Shown here: positions 22,982 through 33,974 of the stretch, piece after piece
Numbering within the stretch: position 1 is the stretch's first letter
How the letters are laid out: the number at the start of each line of letters is the position of its first letter
NCBI GenBank assembly: GCA_963556255.1
Contig: OY744611.1
Coordinates: 5,002,236-5,066,235, forward strand
From: Allolobophora icterica
Taxonomy: Eukaryota; Annelida; Clitellata; Crassiclitellata; Lumbricidae
Length of the DNA stretch: 64,000 nt
Reading direction: 5' to 3'
Program-made: the position numbers and the translations under genes
Notes under the pieces: generated by a model
Seen by the model: the letters and a program-made list of their open reading frames with translations, nothing else
Databases searched by the model: none
Told to the model about the DNA's origin: nothing

Positions 22982-23892
22982 TAGGGTGGTGCGAACGTAA
23001 TGGTCAACAATATTTTTCAGAATTATTAATTGTAATAGGGTGAAAAAGTTGTATCTGTTAGAGGTCAAATTATGGGAAAAAGTTGTATCTGTTAGAGGTC
23101 AAATTATGGCTTAATTTGTTAGTTGCTAGTGCCATTTCTTGAAGTGTCCCAACGACTTTGAAATTGAGCAGTAACAGATGCTTGCAAAATACTAATAAGC
23201 GATTACCTACCACAACGATTAATACACATTATGCAAGTTATTAGTTACCAATATAATTGTCACTAATGACTAAACAATCCTTCACTAAATTACACGTTTG
23301 GTTACTGAACCTTTCTGAATAAAAATTTTAAGAAGTTTAAGATTATTATTATGGACAGTTTGGACAGTGGACACTGGAGACATAAACGCTGTCAAACACA
23401 AAAAGTAATTAAAAATCGTGAACAGGCTAGATTGCTGTTGTCACACATCATCGAAACGTAATCTGTTGTGTAATCACAAGAAGCCACATGTTGCCTGGAC
23501 TTTATTCTGTGTCTGATTAATTCATTTCAAGGAAATGTCCCCGCAAAGCGCTTGACATGCTTCGGTACCAATTTCACATGTATGACATGGCACCCCGACG
23601 AATGGCAGTAAAGCGCTGTTGGCACCAAATATACTGCTCGATATCATCTCATCAAATTGAATCTCTGATAGCAGCGGTGGGGCGGAAAATCTAAAAGCTT
23701 ATTAACTCGACGTAACTTTCGACATTAAGTTCAAAGTCGGTATGACAAACTTTCGGATACCCCTCGGTTGCTGTTGGCGAGCTTTCAGAAGTCGAAATCG
23801 CAATCGTAATCATAATCTTGTCCAAACTTCTAAAGCGCCACTCGAAGGCCAAGCGCAGGGTCCCAGCCTATTCACGAGCGCTACGTCAAATC

Positions 23893-24080
23893 AGAGGGGG
23901 TTTCCAGAGAGTAGTACAAAAGAAATCCGAGTGCGGTTTCCAGAAGGCCAAACCAAATCAGGGGGGGTTCAAGAGAGTAGTCCAAAAGAGGTCCAAGTCC
24001 GATTACCAGAAGGCCAAACCAAATGAAAGGGGGTTTCCATAGAGTAGTCCAAAAAGAAGTCCAAATCCGACTTTCAGGGT
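23893..24080. repeat. ~74-bp tandem repeat, about 2.5 copies
   Basis: gggggtttccagagagtag, gggggttcaagagagtag and gggggtttccatagagtag recur about 70-75 bp apart. They are separated by aaagaaatccgag-like and aaggccaaaccaaatc words. Confidence 0.8.
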
Positions 24081-24129
24081 ACCAGATCAGGAGAGGCAGA
24101 GTAACTGTCAAGGGGTGGGGGTCGTTTAC

Positions 24130-25920
24130 GACGAGAATAATTGATGAGTCAGGCTAGGAGTACTTGAAAAGGTGAGACTTCAGTTTTGAGTGGAAAGCCC
24201 GGGGTGAAAGATACAGGAACATGAGGAGGAGGATGAAGGACGGGTTGAAATGATGATGGAGGCACTGTGAAACTGCGGAATTCAGAGGGGAAGATCATTC
24301 CAGAGGCGTGGCGCTGTGATGGAAATGGCTCGGTTGGAGAACTTGAGGTGAGAAGTGACTGGGGGTCGAGAGAGATTGAGATCGGACGATGATCAGGTGG
24401 ACCGGGTTGTCTAAATGGTGAAGAGATCACGATGGTACTTGGGTTGGGAATATTGTAGGGAGTTGTAGGTTAGTGATAGGACTTTGAAGTGGATTCGCTC
24501 TGGAGTGATTTCAGGATGGGAGTGATATGATGATATTTGTGCTTTCTAGTGACAGCTCTGGCTTGTGAGGTTTGGATAACCTGTAGACGCTTGATTTGAG
24601 TGGATTCAAGGTTAAAGAAAAGAGAATTGCAGTAATCAAGCTTTGAATGGACAATGGAGGTTGCAATTCAGGGGGAAGTTTTAAGGTCGACCATGGGACG
24701 TATGCGACGGAAGTCACGAATGTGCATGAAGCAGGAGAGCGAGAGGTTGGAGATGTGGTTAGAGAAGGAGAGGTGTGGATCAAAAGTACCACTAAGACTG
24801 CGGACAGGGGAGTCAGAGGTGAAGGTGAATCAAAAATATCATGGATGAATGCCTAACGGTCTGTGGATCCGGTGAGACGGAAAGAATGAGTCGACGGAGT
24901 AGGCCGAGCGAAAGGCTTGATGTCAAGGGTGGCCATGATGAGATAATGATCAGTAATGTTGCGAACAGAGTGTGATAGTTGGAAGATAAGAGGGATGCGT
25001 CGGAGGTGATGAGGAGATCAATGGTGTGATTCTTAACATGGGTCGGGAAGTGAAGATGTTGGGTGAGATTGGCTGGGGACAGAAGGTTAAGAAAATTCGA
25101 TGTAAGATGGATTGTCCGCATGAATGTTGAAATCACCGCTTAGTAAGAAGTCGTTGGGAGCAGTGGCAGCAAGAGAGAGGAGATAGCCAAATTCATCAAG
25201 GAAGATAGAGGGTTTTAAAGAGTAGGCGGACGAGGTAGGAGGGCGAATGATATTGAAAACTGTTAGTAGTCGAAGAGTTGCGGAGCAGCATTCGAAAGAG
25301 CGGAAAGTATGGCGAGCGGAATTTAAGACGATAGCCGGTTCATGGACCAAGAAGGCAGTGCCGCCACCATAAATTTTTGCAGATTTTGAGGATTAGGTGA
25401 TGCAAGGAAAGCTTAGCAGAGAGTAACCACGAGGAGTGCAATCAGGGGGATGAAGGTCAGAGATCCAAGTTTCTTGTAGGGCAATGAGATCAGGCGAATG
25501 GCAACAGGTGACAAGATCATTTAGGGCGATGGAATTTTGGGGATTGAGATTAAAAATTAACCTGAGGAGTTTTAGAGACAGTTTTGCTTATTTTAAATGA
25601 AATAGGATCGATCTGACCTGATATTCTGAGTAAAAGAACCAAAACGGACATTAAGCCAACAGCGAGACCGAATATTGAGGAAATAAAGTAGACATTTCTT
25701 GTTGGGAGACCTGGATTTATGAAGTGAAGAATGTTTGCTGGGACCAGGATTTGTTTTGATGTCACCGGACAGCAAGAAGAGTGAGTAAGATTTGTCGGCA
25801 GTTTATGGCATAAAGATGAACTATGGGACGCCGAGTGATGATGAATGAAGCGAAAAAAATGGTATTGAAATGAGAATACTGTACAGTGGCGGCTGGTAGT
25901 GCAGAATTGGGGCAATAGAG
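24130..25920 (-). mobile_element. L2/CR1-like LINE lacking the reverse-transcriptase core
   Basis: Minus-strand frames in order: LLSGDIKTNPGPSKHS (25775-25593), the entry motif of L2/CR1-type ORF2; an endonuclease block with LVHEPAIVLNSARHTF-like sequence, ending NDFLLSGDFNIHADNP (25350-25087); the endonuclease C-terminal part (25136-24813); then directly a post-RT block (24792-24511) and a C-terminal block with LWNDLPSEFR in one frame (24430-24149). The palm domain with its YADD motif is missing, so an internal deletion is inferred near 24810. Frameshifts also separate the blocks. The element is not functional. Confidence 0.75.
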
Positions 25921-26066
25921 GTGTTTAGGTCCGATTTCATTTAGGGATAGACGGATGAATAGAAATCAACAGTAATGTCGAGGCAAAGGTAGGCATTGTG
26001 AAATTATCAATGGCCGAAGCCGCCAACACACAAAGGCGAGCACGAGCGTCTCGTGGCAGATTGCAA

Positions 26067-26180
26067 ATTAACCTGAGGAGTTTTAGAGACAGTTTTGGCT
26101 ATTTAAACGAAATAGGATCGATCTGACCTTATATTCTGAGTAAAAGAACCAAAAACGAATATTAAGCCAAAAGCGAGACC
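26067..26180 (-). repeat. Second copy of a LINE 5' segment
   Basis: aattaacctgaggagtttta and aggatcgatctgacct, then atattctgagtaaaagaacc, recur from 25556-25672 in the same orientation with a few differences. It is a partial duplicate of the LINE's N-terminal coding part (FGSFTQNIRSDRSYF). Confidence 0.8.
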
Positions 26181-26408
26181 GATGAAAAAATCCCAGTCCA
26201 TTATATGTACTTGTTTATCTGTTACCCTTGCTAATAAGATATTTTTTGGGTGTGCAAAGTAACTCATCACAGTGCAAAGTTTCAATTGAAATCCTTGTTT
26301 AAAGAGCTTGCATTAATGTACACTTTCTAGTAATTTTTCTTTCTCGGCAAAGCTTTTAACGATCGATTACCTGGGCTGATTCGGTCTGTGAAACAATACC
26401 AAAATCCT

Positions 26409-26777
26409 CTAGTACAGCATTGGCAATATTATTACCGCACCTGCTCTATCTGATATTCCACACCTGTGACAGGTTTTTGACAACTTCGGTAAGTTTTCGA
26501 ATTTTCCTAGTGTTTTTACTTCTTTCCAAATAAATAGTTTTTCTAACGCATCCATGGCTTCTTCGTCTGTTAAGATTTTACTCTCTACTGGATCTACTTC
26601 TCTTTCCATTGCGGAATTTTGACTACTATTGTCCGCTAATGTTTGTTCATTGCTCAAATCCAAATCTTTGCGATATCTAAGGTGATCGGTCAGCTTTCGC
26701 TCATGCCGCTTCTTTGGTTTAGTTGATGCAATCTTACCCTCACAACAAATAATCATAACTCTAATCGTCCGCTGCAT
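26409..26777 (-). pseudogene. Transposon gene fragment with SDRAGA motif
   Basis: A 122-codon frame on the minus strand. N-terminal half: basic and then acidic. C-terminal half: LEKLFIWKEVKTLGKFENL, then KTCHRCGISDRAGAVI. The last part is the same signature as CDHYVVSDRAAAEI in the transposon at 16663. Nearby minus-strand frames (26962-27180, containing YFEQDGFLPSWWFH) may belong to the same gene. Function unknown; association with transposon ends suggests a transposon protein. Confidence 0.5.
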
Positions 26778-27876
26778 CTTTTGCCACCTTTCTGGCTTTG
26801 GGACACTTACAATATTATTGTCAATGGTACATTTGCAAGCGTCGATGTCAAAAACTGTTTCTTTACATTTTTGTTCAAGGTTTGCAAATTTTCACGATAT
26901 TTACTACTACTTTTTCAACCTTCATAGGGCGGCGTTCAAAACTAAACGTGGAATGTTCTTATCAGCTTGATAACTCTTGTATGTGAAACCACCACGATGG
27001 TAGAAACCCATCTTGCTCAAAGTAAGGGAGTTGCTGAAGTGAAACTAGTCTATCAACTAGAAGTTTATTCTTAGTTCCTTCCGTGTTGACCCTGCTGAGG
27101 TTGTGTTTAACATAATTATAGTGCCTCGTATCGTCTTTAGAAGTTGGCAAGACTGGCACGAATATCCACCATGAGGACATTTTTCAGCGGTTCTTCGTTT
27201 GATTTTGGAGAACGACACAGTAACTGATCGAAAAGACCTCTTTTAACAAACTTTTGCAATTACCGGATTTTTAAAAACTTTGATTGTATATCATAAAATA
27301 AACATCGTGCTCTCAAATGTGACATTATGGCGTGGTAGGCCCCTGCCGGTTCGCTTAAAATGAAGAATTCAAGGAATGGAGGACACTGAAGGACGAAGGT
27401 TCGCCTTCATCTGAAGTGGCCCTAATCCACTAGCAACTCAGCTATAATATTGAACTGAGACTCAGCTGGGGCACCTCTGAACTTCAAAATGATTCAACCA
27501 AATTTTGCACAGTCATGTGCTTTCACCATAAACACTATTACAGTTGTAAATTTGCACTTCAGTTTTTTCGCACCACCCTAACCTACATACATCGCTATTA
27601 GTCGCCGAGGTTAATATCAGAGTCTGGACGTCGCTAGACAGAAATGCTTTCCGTCGACCCCTTACTAATTGTGCACTGTGCCTGAAGACTGCAGACCCCG
27701 AAACATCCTCAGGTGGGTTATGTGATCGGTATGAATCAGCATGTATCATCATTAATGGGCCGACACCACTTCGATTAGTTCGCATCAGGCCCAGACCGCT
27801 CGTTCCAGAGTTGGATTCAGAGTGCAGATCGATGCGACGGACGGTTAGAAGGACAACATAGACAAAATCGATATAA

Positions 27877-27927
27877 ATAATAATAATAATAATAATATTA
27901 GTAATAATAATAATAATAATAATAATT
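27877..27927. repeat. (TAA)n microsatellite
   Basis: Run of ataata triplets with one interruption (atattagtaata). Confidence 0.95.
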
Positions 27928-27939
27928 GCTGTGGGTCGG

Positions 27940-28728
27940 ATTATATAAACCCTGCTGTTGCAAAAACCACAGTCCAGGTTACTGCTGAACCTCTCGCTCA
28001 AATCATTAATAGTTCATTTTTTACTGACATCATCCCAGCTGAAATAAAAATTTCTAAGGTAATACCCATTTATAAATCAGGTGAAAGAAATAAAATAAGT
28101 AACTACCGACCCATCTCTATATTACCGTATTTTTCTAAATTTTTGAAAAATTATATATAACAGATTGAGGGATTATTTTTTTAATGACTCTATTATCGCC
28201 TAATCAGAATGGCTTTCAAAAGTAACATTCTACATTTATGGCACTTTTGGAAATACAAAGTAAAATTTTAGAATCCATGGATAACCAAGAATTTATTTGA
28301 TCTATCAAAATCCACAAAATCTTATTAGAAAAACTTGAACACTATGGTATCAGAGGCTTAAGTAAAATTTGGTTTTCTGAGCTTCTCAGCAACAGATCGC
28401 AACAGGTTTATTTTAAGGGTTACTTATCCACCAGCAAAAGTTATAAATGTGGCGTACCACAAGGCTCCATCCTGGGGCCATGATTATTTTTAATATGTAT
28501 AAATGACCTGGCAACTGTCTCCAAAATATTTCACTACATACTATTTGCTGATGACACTAATGTCTTCATATCTGATAAATCAGCAGAACAACTGTTTGAC
28601 AGAGCCAGCCATGAGCTAACCACCATTTCCTCCTGGTTTAGAGCAAATAAATTGTTACTAAATATTGAGAAGACAAAATTTATTCTGTTTCGATCCCGCC
28701 GTAAACTGTTGCCAGCTTGTACTTACAA
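27940..28728 (+). pseudogene. LINE reverse transcriptase, degenerate (part 1)
   Basis: Broken plus-strand frames carry reverse-transcriptase motifs in order: SNYRPISILPYFSKF (about 28100), CGVPQGSILGP (about 28455), LFADDTNVFIS (about 28540), and NIEKTKFILFRSRRK (about 28665). These are the finger, B, C (FADD) and D/E regions of a jockey/CR1-type LINE polymerase. Several stops and frameshifts occur. A hAT transposon splits the gene at 28728; the rest resumes at 29951. Confidence 0.85.
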
Positions 28729-29950
28729 TAGGCTGACCAGATATTGGAAACTAAAAACCGGGACACTTCAATCACAAAATCAATTTGTGTTTTGTCAATA
28801 ATTATAATATAACTTGCAAAAATATCTATTTTATGCTTATACAATAACATACAATATACATTTTATTGGTATAACTGAAAGGTTTTATTGCAAATCATGC
28901 TTTTAAATTTAAAATTTAATTATAAATTTATCAAATCAGTTACTCATATTTGGCGCTTCAATGTATGCTTCTTAAAAGCTTTTTGTCTGCTAATATTCTG
29001 TCATAAAATTCAACACATGTTTCTTCCATATTCACTTTCACTATCATAACAGCTTCAAGAGTTTCTTCTGATAATCGACTTTTTTGATCTGACCAATAAG
29101 AGTTCATCAGTGAGAAAACTCGCTCAACTGGAGCATTAGTTCCAGGAATTGCTAACAAGAATTGTAGAATAATTTTCGAATTTGGAAGAATTATCTTTCT
29201 TTCTTGCAGATCATTGACAATCTGCACCCATCTGCTATCCACCGCAGCATTGTTTTCATTCCATTGTTCCACTTTTTCTCGACTAACAAAATTACAAACG
29301 CATGTCATTTCATCAAACAGTGCATTGTCATCAATGTCATACCCAACTGGCTTACAAATTTTGATAAGATCCTCAAGGCTTTTTTCAAACATATCCCAAG
29401 TAATTGTTCCTGCCAACCAACTGAATAGCTTGAATGGTGCGTAACTAACTTCCCACATGTCAAAATATTCCAACGAAGTTGCATAAAAAGATTGAACTGT
29501 TTTCAAAAAATCATCCTCAATTATGGCACCAGAATCCACAGCAATATTAAGGAGTTGCTTTACTTTGATGCTTAAAAACTTATTTGTTTTCCTACTCTCT
29601 AGTTTTTCTTTCAGTTGTGCAAGATCACAGCCGACTTCAACTGCAGTAGACACGCTCCTTTCCATCTTCAAAATTGTAGCATTAAACAGAATATTATCAC
29701 TACGACAATATGACGTTTAGGACCGGGAGAGGTATTACCGTATTATGCATGGTAATAAATAAATAAAAGTGGAGTTAAAAATGAAGTTACTCGCCAGATG
29801 CCAGTAGTAAAATCAAGGAGACGCTGATATGTCAGGTCAGTTCTTAAAAACCGGGACATTTTTAGGGTTTGGCCTACCTTTCCCGGCAGCCGGGACAGCT
29901 AGCAGAAAATCGGGACTGTCCCGGGAAAACCGGGACGTCTGGTCAGTCTA
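28729..29950. mobile_element. hAT transposon with perfect 8-bp TSD, internally deleted
   Basis: acttacaa occurs at 28721-28728 and 29951-29958. The ends are taggctgaccaga and its complement tctggtcagtcta (one mismatch). Just inside lie ccgggac words in inverted order (29840-29940 and 28770). Length is 1222 bp, against 2.5-4 kb usual for autonomous hATs. It carries only the C-terminal part of a transposase on the minus strand. It inserted into LINE coding sequence. Confidence 0.95.
28958..29671 (-). CDS. hAT-family transposase, C-terminal part with dimerisation domain
   Basis: 237 codons, uninterrupted. The C-terminal ~70 residues carry the hAT dimerisation (hATC) signature: PNSKIILQFLLAIPGTNAPV, then ERVFSLMNSYWSDQKSRLSE. 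The N-terminal BED zinc finger and most of the catalytic ribonuclease-H-like region are absent. The first residues (MERSVSTAVEVGCDL onward) are coiled or helical in composition. ZBED5/SCAND3-like proteins are the closest family I know. The enclosing element is too short to be autonomous. The product could at most dimerise with full-length transposase. Start codon choice is uncertain. Confidence 0.85.
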   Translation of the reverse strand: MKMERSVSTAVEVGCDLAQLKEKLESRKTNKFLSIKVKQLLNIAVDSGAIIEDDFLKTVQSFYATSLEYFDMWEVSYAPFKLFSWLAGTITWDMFEKSLEDLIKICKPVGYDIDDNALFDEMTCVCNFVSREKVEQWNENNAAVDSRWVQIVNDLQERKIILPNSKIILQFLLAIPGTNAPVERVFSLMNSYWSDQKSRLSEETLEAVMIVKVNMEETCVEFYDRILADKKLLRSIH

Positions 29951-30505
29951 ACTTACAAGCTTAAAATGGATAGTGAACTGATTATGCAGGCTGAGTCGTG
30001 TAAGTTCTCAGGAGTGCATTTGGACCGGCATTTAACCTGGAAAAAACATATAATGCAAATATCCAAGAAATTAGCCAAGAACATAAGCATACTATCACGG
30101 ATTCGTCACTGTCTCCCTAAAACTATACTACAGAGCTTTTATTATTCCTTAATTGTCTCTTATTTTTCATACTGCAATATTTGTTGGGCTTCTTATCTGA
30201 AGAAATTGGAGATTATACGAAAACGTGCCATTCGAACCGTCTTCGTGTTGCACTGGTACACCAGTACTAAACCTATTTTTCGATCATATAATATACTTCG
30301 ATTAGCAGATATAAATAAGTTTCAAATAGGTTTATTCATATTTCGCTATCATCATAAATTGTTACCTAGTTTGTTTGATGGTTATTTTCGTCAGGGAAAT
30401 GCTGTGCATAATCATAACACAGTAGAACTTTGTTAAATTACCGCACTGATATTGCACATACTAGGATGAAATTATTCTCGATAAAATGTTCTGGCCCTTC
30501 CACAT
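29951..30505 (+). pseudogene. LINE post-RT region (part 2), left arm of palindrome
   Basis: Continues the LINE protein after the hAT insertion: FSGVHLDRHLTWKKHI, then NISILSRIRHCL, then SYFSYCNICWASYLKKLEII, then a C-terminal part with FDGYFRQGNAVHNH. The 156-codon frame 29966-30436 is open. From about 30017 the sequence is repeated in reverse complement at 30512-30998. Confidence 0.85.
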
Positions 30506-30998
30506 TGTTCCATGTGGAAGGGCCACAACATTTTATCGAGAATAATTCATCCTAGTATGTGCAATATCAGTGCGGTAATTTAACAAAGTTCTAGTGTAAT
30601 GATTATGCACAGCATTTCCCTGACGAAAATAACCATCAAACAAACTAGGTAACAATTTATGATGATAGCGAAATATGAATAAACCTATTTGAAACTTATT
30701 TATATCTGCTAATCGAAGTATATTATATGATCGAAAAATAGGTTTAGTACTGGTGTACCAGTGCAACACGAAGACGGTTCGAATGGCACGTTTTCGTATA
30801 ATCTCCAATTTCTTCAGATAAGAAGCCCAACAAATATTGCAGTATGAAAAATAAGAGACAATTAAGGAATAATAAAAGCTCTGTAGTTTAGTTTTATGGA
30901 GACAGTGACGAATCCGTGATAGTATGCTTATATTCTTGGCTAATTTCTTGGATATTTGCATTATATGTTTTTTTCAGGTTAAATGCTGGTCCAAATCT
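30017..30998. repeat. Long near-perfect palindrome, ~489-bp arms, 6-bp spacer
   Basis: Arms 30017-30505 and 30512-30998 are reverse complements, with spacer tgttcc. At the centre cccttccacat meets atgtggaaggg. Both arms encode the same LINE segment, so 30533-30961 on the minus strand reads the same protein as 29966-30436 on the plus strand. The few differences include CLPKTIL against CLHKTKL. Outer limits are atttggaccggcatttaacc on the left and ggttaaatgctggtccaaat on the right. Confidence 0.93.
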
Positions 30999-31015
30999 TC
31001 CAAATCATGCTACAC
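30927..31015 (+). repeat. 89-bp direct repeat, copy 1 (copy 2 at 31997-32085)
   Basis: Starts cttatattcttggctaattt and ends atcatgctacaca. The same 89 bases occur at 31997-32085 essentially unchanged. Copy 1 spans the end of the palindrome's right arm. Confidence 0.93.
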
Positions 31016-31080
31016 ATCTACCCACCCTTAACCTGTTTAAGAAAAAGCTTAAAGACTATTTGATCTACATGTACTAAACT
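31016..31080 (+). pseudogene. LINE C-terminal end
   Basis: A short stretch reads LNLFKKKLKDYLIYMY and a stop at about 31076, the typical C-terminal end of a LINE protein of this type. It follows the palindrome, so the original gene order is LINE body, inverted copy, LINE tail. Confidence 0.6.
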
Positions 31081-31254
31081 ACCATATTTAAGAAAAACTT
31101 AGTCTGTTTGATGGCTGTGTTTGAAAACTTACACTATCTTTAGGTTTTAATGTCTAATGTTTGTTTATGCCATGTTTAATCCGTTACAGTTTTTTGTACT
31201 ATACAATTATTCAGTAGGCCTACATTTCATTTCTGCACTGTTACTACTGCCAGA

Positions 31255-31605
31255 TACTAACGCATGTGGACCGCGGTTCGCTTCCCGAAGGTGGCTTATT
31301 TCAGAGATTTAAATCTCGGGCTAGCACGATCCCAACACGGGACCTTCAGTGGCGTGGCACCCATTCAAACGGGCAGCGGTCGCTATAGAAAATCGCGAAT
31401 ATTTACATTTATTTACATTATTATCCAGAAAAATGGGCAATCCATCCTCAGCGGGTCAATATGAGCCTTTTGGATTGACCTTTTGACTCTTGCATCATTA
31501 CTGGAAGTTTCTGAGTTTGTACTCATTGCTGTTATTGTGATATTACCGTGTTGATATCGTGTCAATAAACGGGTTACTTACTTAATTACTTACTTACTTA
31601 ATAAT
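31255..31605. repeat. Possible SINE or LINE 3' tail with (ACTT)n end
   Basis: gtggaccgcggttcgcttcccg resembles a tRNA B box. About 300 bp later a ttacttacttaattactta run ends the block at about 31600. The combination could be a tRNA-derived SINE, but no A box is evident. Confidence 0.3.
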
Positions 31606-31996
31606 AACGTTGACAATCCAACGTTTCAACGCAGTAGCTCTCCGCGCCACTTTCCCTCTGTCAGAACCTGAGGAACAGTGGCCGTTCCAGATGTATCTCC
31701 TTCTTTTACTTAATATTTAAAACCATACGGATCATATGTACCTTGGGGCATAAATAATAAAAAATAATAACAAGTTGTACTAGGAGTGGTAGTGGTAATG
31801 GTAGTAATATCCGTGTTTGTAGTGGCAGCAGTAACAGTAATAGCAGGAACAGTTTATGCAGTCATTTGTTGTCTCATTGGTGCAGCAGTTAACCCTCGAA
31901 TGCCCAAGGTGAAGAGGTCCGACCGGACCCCAGACCCGCTTTTCCACGGATAACTTTACAACGGCTAGGAAATTGTAAAAGTGGTTCCAGGACATC
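31606..31996. other. No gene; contains a common repeat word
   Basis: atcatatgtaccttggggca (31731-31750) recurs in inverted orientation at 47430, which suggests a dispersed repeat end. No coding sequence recognised. Confidence 0.4.
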
Positions 31997-32005
31997 CTTA
32001 TATTC

Positions 32006-33919
32006 TTGGCTAATTTCTTGGATATTTGCATTATATGTTTTTTTCAGGTTAAATGCTGGTCCAAATCTTCCAAATCATGCTACACAATCTACTGGGAGAC
32101 AATAATCACAAACCAGTCCAGAGAACCTAAGAAGCTCTGGACCACGTTCAATGGCCTCCTTGGCCGTTGCTCTTCGAACCGTCAGACGCAGGCTTCTCCG
32201 TCTTTTACTGCTGAAGCATTCTTGGAACATTTGACTAAAAAAATTGCGTCTATCCGAACTACTACTTCCGCTTCTCCTCTGCCAGATTTCTCCACTACTG
32301 ATGCTCGGTTAGCCGACCTCAAGGATATAACTAGTCTAGAGCTACGATGTCTCATCCTAGCCGCAGCACCAAAGACTTGTGAGCTGGACCCGGTGCCTAC
32401 GTTCCTTGTCCAGGAACTTGTCGACGACCTCCTGCCGTTCCTCACCCTGCTCTGCAATCGGTCGATCCAGGAGGCCCATCTACCTACTTCTCAGAAGCGG
32501 TCAATTCTCATTCCGGCCATGAAGCGAGACGGGCTGGACTCAACTGATCCTGCAAACTACCGCCCGATTGCAAATGTTACATTCCTCTCCAAAATATTGG
32601 AGCGCATTGTTGCAAATCAACTAATTGGTTATCTAAATATGAATGGTTTACTCCCATCCCTCCAGTCGGGTTTTCGGAGGAATCATTCCACCGAAACTTT
32701 ACTGGTCCGCCTCCTGTCGGATTTATATGGCGCCATGGACTGTGGTCAGATTACCCTTTTAGCCCTTTTTGATGTTAGCTCAGCATTCGACTCTGTCGAC
32801 CATGCTATACTTCTAAAGCGCCTCTCTGTTTCCTTTGGGCTGGTTGGAAAACCGTTAGACTGGCTATCATCCTATCTTACTGGTCGCACTAACTGTGTTA
32901 CTGCTGGTTCCTCCAGGTCCCGCTGGGTCCCTGCCCTCTTTGGTGTGTCCCAGGGGTCCGTCCTTGGCCCGCTACTTTATGTTTTATTTACTTCTGATAT
33001 TAGTTCCTTGCTACAGTCATGTGGACTGCTTCATCAGCTTTATGCTGACGACATCCAAGCATATGTCCACTGCCGCGCAGCTGATGCAGTGGCTTCTGTT
33101 GGATTGATGTGCCGCGCTATTGATGCCCTCTCATCTTGGATGGCCTCAAACCGGTTGCTTCTGAACCCGTCCAAAACTCAATTCATTTGGCTTGGTGGTC
33201 GTAGACAGCTGGCGGGCGTTGACCTACACCAATTGACTGAAACCTTTCCCCATATCACTTTCTCCCTTACTGTTCGTGACCTAGGTGTTACGCTGGATCG
33301 AGAGCTTAGTCTCTCGCAGCACGTTAACTTGGTCACTCGGAACTGTTATTATCAGCTCCGGCAGTTGCGTGTTGTACTGAGGTCCCTCTCCCATGACGCT
33401 GCAGTGATCTTAGTTCATGCATTTGTCACTGGTAGAGTTGACCACTGTTGCTCGGTCCTTGTTGGTCACTCCAAGGGCCTAATGGGGCGACTTGACCGGG
33501 TCCTTCGTTCTGCTGATAGACTTATTGGTCGCATTCCAAAATATGCCCCAGTCTCTGCCTATATGCGTGACGTCTTACATTGGCTTCCTGCCTCTGAGCG
33601 CATCTCCTACAGGATAGCAGCACTAGTTTGGCGGTGTCTCTCCGGTAGCGCCCCATCCTACCTGTCTGAACTCTGCTGCCCGATTTCTGACTTAGCTTCC
33701 CGCAGAGCTTTGCGATCTGCGACTAATGGGGAGCTATTGGTCCCTCGGACCCGCTCCGCAGTCAGGCAACGCCGAGCCTTCTCGGTTGTTGGCCCGTCTA
33801 CCTGGAATGGTCTTCCGATATCCTTACGCTGCTTTCCCCGGAATAATTCACCTGTTTTCTTACGACAACTCAAGACCTATCTGTTTAGCCGTGGCTGGGC
33901 TGGGAGCGCCTCTGAGTAG
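32006..33919 (+). CDS. L2/CR1-superfamily LINE reverse transcriptase, 5'-truncated
   Basis: A 637-codon open frame, the best-preserved retroelement gene here. The LINE part starts after about residue 27 (from 32086); the first residues come from the flanking 89-bp repeat. Motifs in order: NYRPIANVTFLSKILERIV, then LFDVSSAFDSVDHAILL (motif A aspartate), SQGSVLGPLLYVLF (motif B), LYADDIQAY (catalytic YADD, about 33041-33052), NPSKTQFIWLGG (motif D), then RDLGVTLDRELS, YMRDVLHWLPASERI and GPSTWNGLPISLR, ending AGSASE. The endonuclease domain is missing, so it cannot retrotranspose by itself. The 3' UTR is about 30 bp, followed by a gaat repeat tail at 33950-33974. Confidence 0.92.
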   Translation: MANFLDICIICFFQVKCWSKSSKSCYTIYWETIITNQSREPKKLWTTFNGLLGRCSSNRQTQASPSFTAEAFLEHLTKKIASIRTTTSASPLPDFSTTDARLADLKDITSLELRCLILAAAPKTCELDPVPTFLVQELVDDLLPFLTLLCNRSIQEAHLPTSQKRSILIPAMKRDGLDSTDPANYRPIANVTFLSKILERIVANQLIGYLNMNGLLPSLQSGFRRNHSTETLLVRLLSDLYGAMDCGQITLLALFDVSSAFDSVDHAILLKRLSVSFGLVGKPLDWLSSYLTGRTNCVTAGSSRSRWVPALFGVSQGSVLGPLLYVLFTSDISSLLQSCGLLHQLYADDIQAYVHCRAADAVASVGLMCRAIDALSSWMASNRLLLNPSKTQFIWLGGRRQLAGVDLHQLTETFPHITFSLTVRDLGVTLDRELSLSQHVNLVTRNCYYQLRQLRVVLRSLSHDAAVILVHAFVTGRVDHCCSVLVGHSKGLMGRLDRVLRSADRLIGRIPKYAPVSAYMRDVLHWLPASERISYRIAALVWRCLSGSAPSYLSELCCPISDLASRRALRSATNGELLVPRTRSAVRQRRAFSVVGPSTWNGLPISLRCFPRNNSPVFLRQLKTYLFSRGWAGSASE

Positions 33920-33949
33920 GTCTCTTGAAGAAGCGCTATATAAATGTCC

Positions 33950-33974
33950 AGAATGAATGAATGAATGAATGAAT
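33950..33974. repeat. (GAAT)n LINE tail
   Basis: Five to six gaat units directly after the LINE 3' UTR (gaagaagcgctatataaatg). A repeat tail is typical of L2-type elements. Confidence 0.85.

Larger units (their letters stand above)
22982..27580. mobile_element. Composite DNA transposon with TAGGGTGGTGCGAA ends
   Basis: The left end tagggtggtgcgaa and right end ttcgcaccaccct form inverted repeats 4.6 kb apart. Flanks are inverted (atgtaggc on the left, acctacat on the right) where a target duplication would be direct. Either the terminal repeat extends outward, or two related elements were joined by an inversion. It contains a SDRAGA-motif gene fragment (26409-26777) and an inserted LINE (24130-25920). 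Confidence 0.6.

Noticed and set aside
22976..27595. 8-bp target duplication for the 4.6-kb composite element
   Set aside because: The flanks (atgtaggc, acctacat) are inverted, not direct, so they do not support a target duplication.
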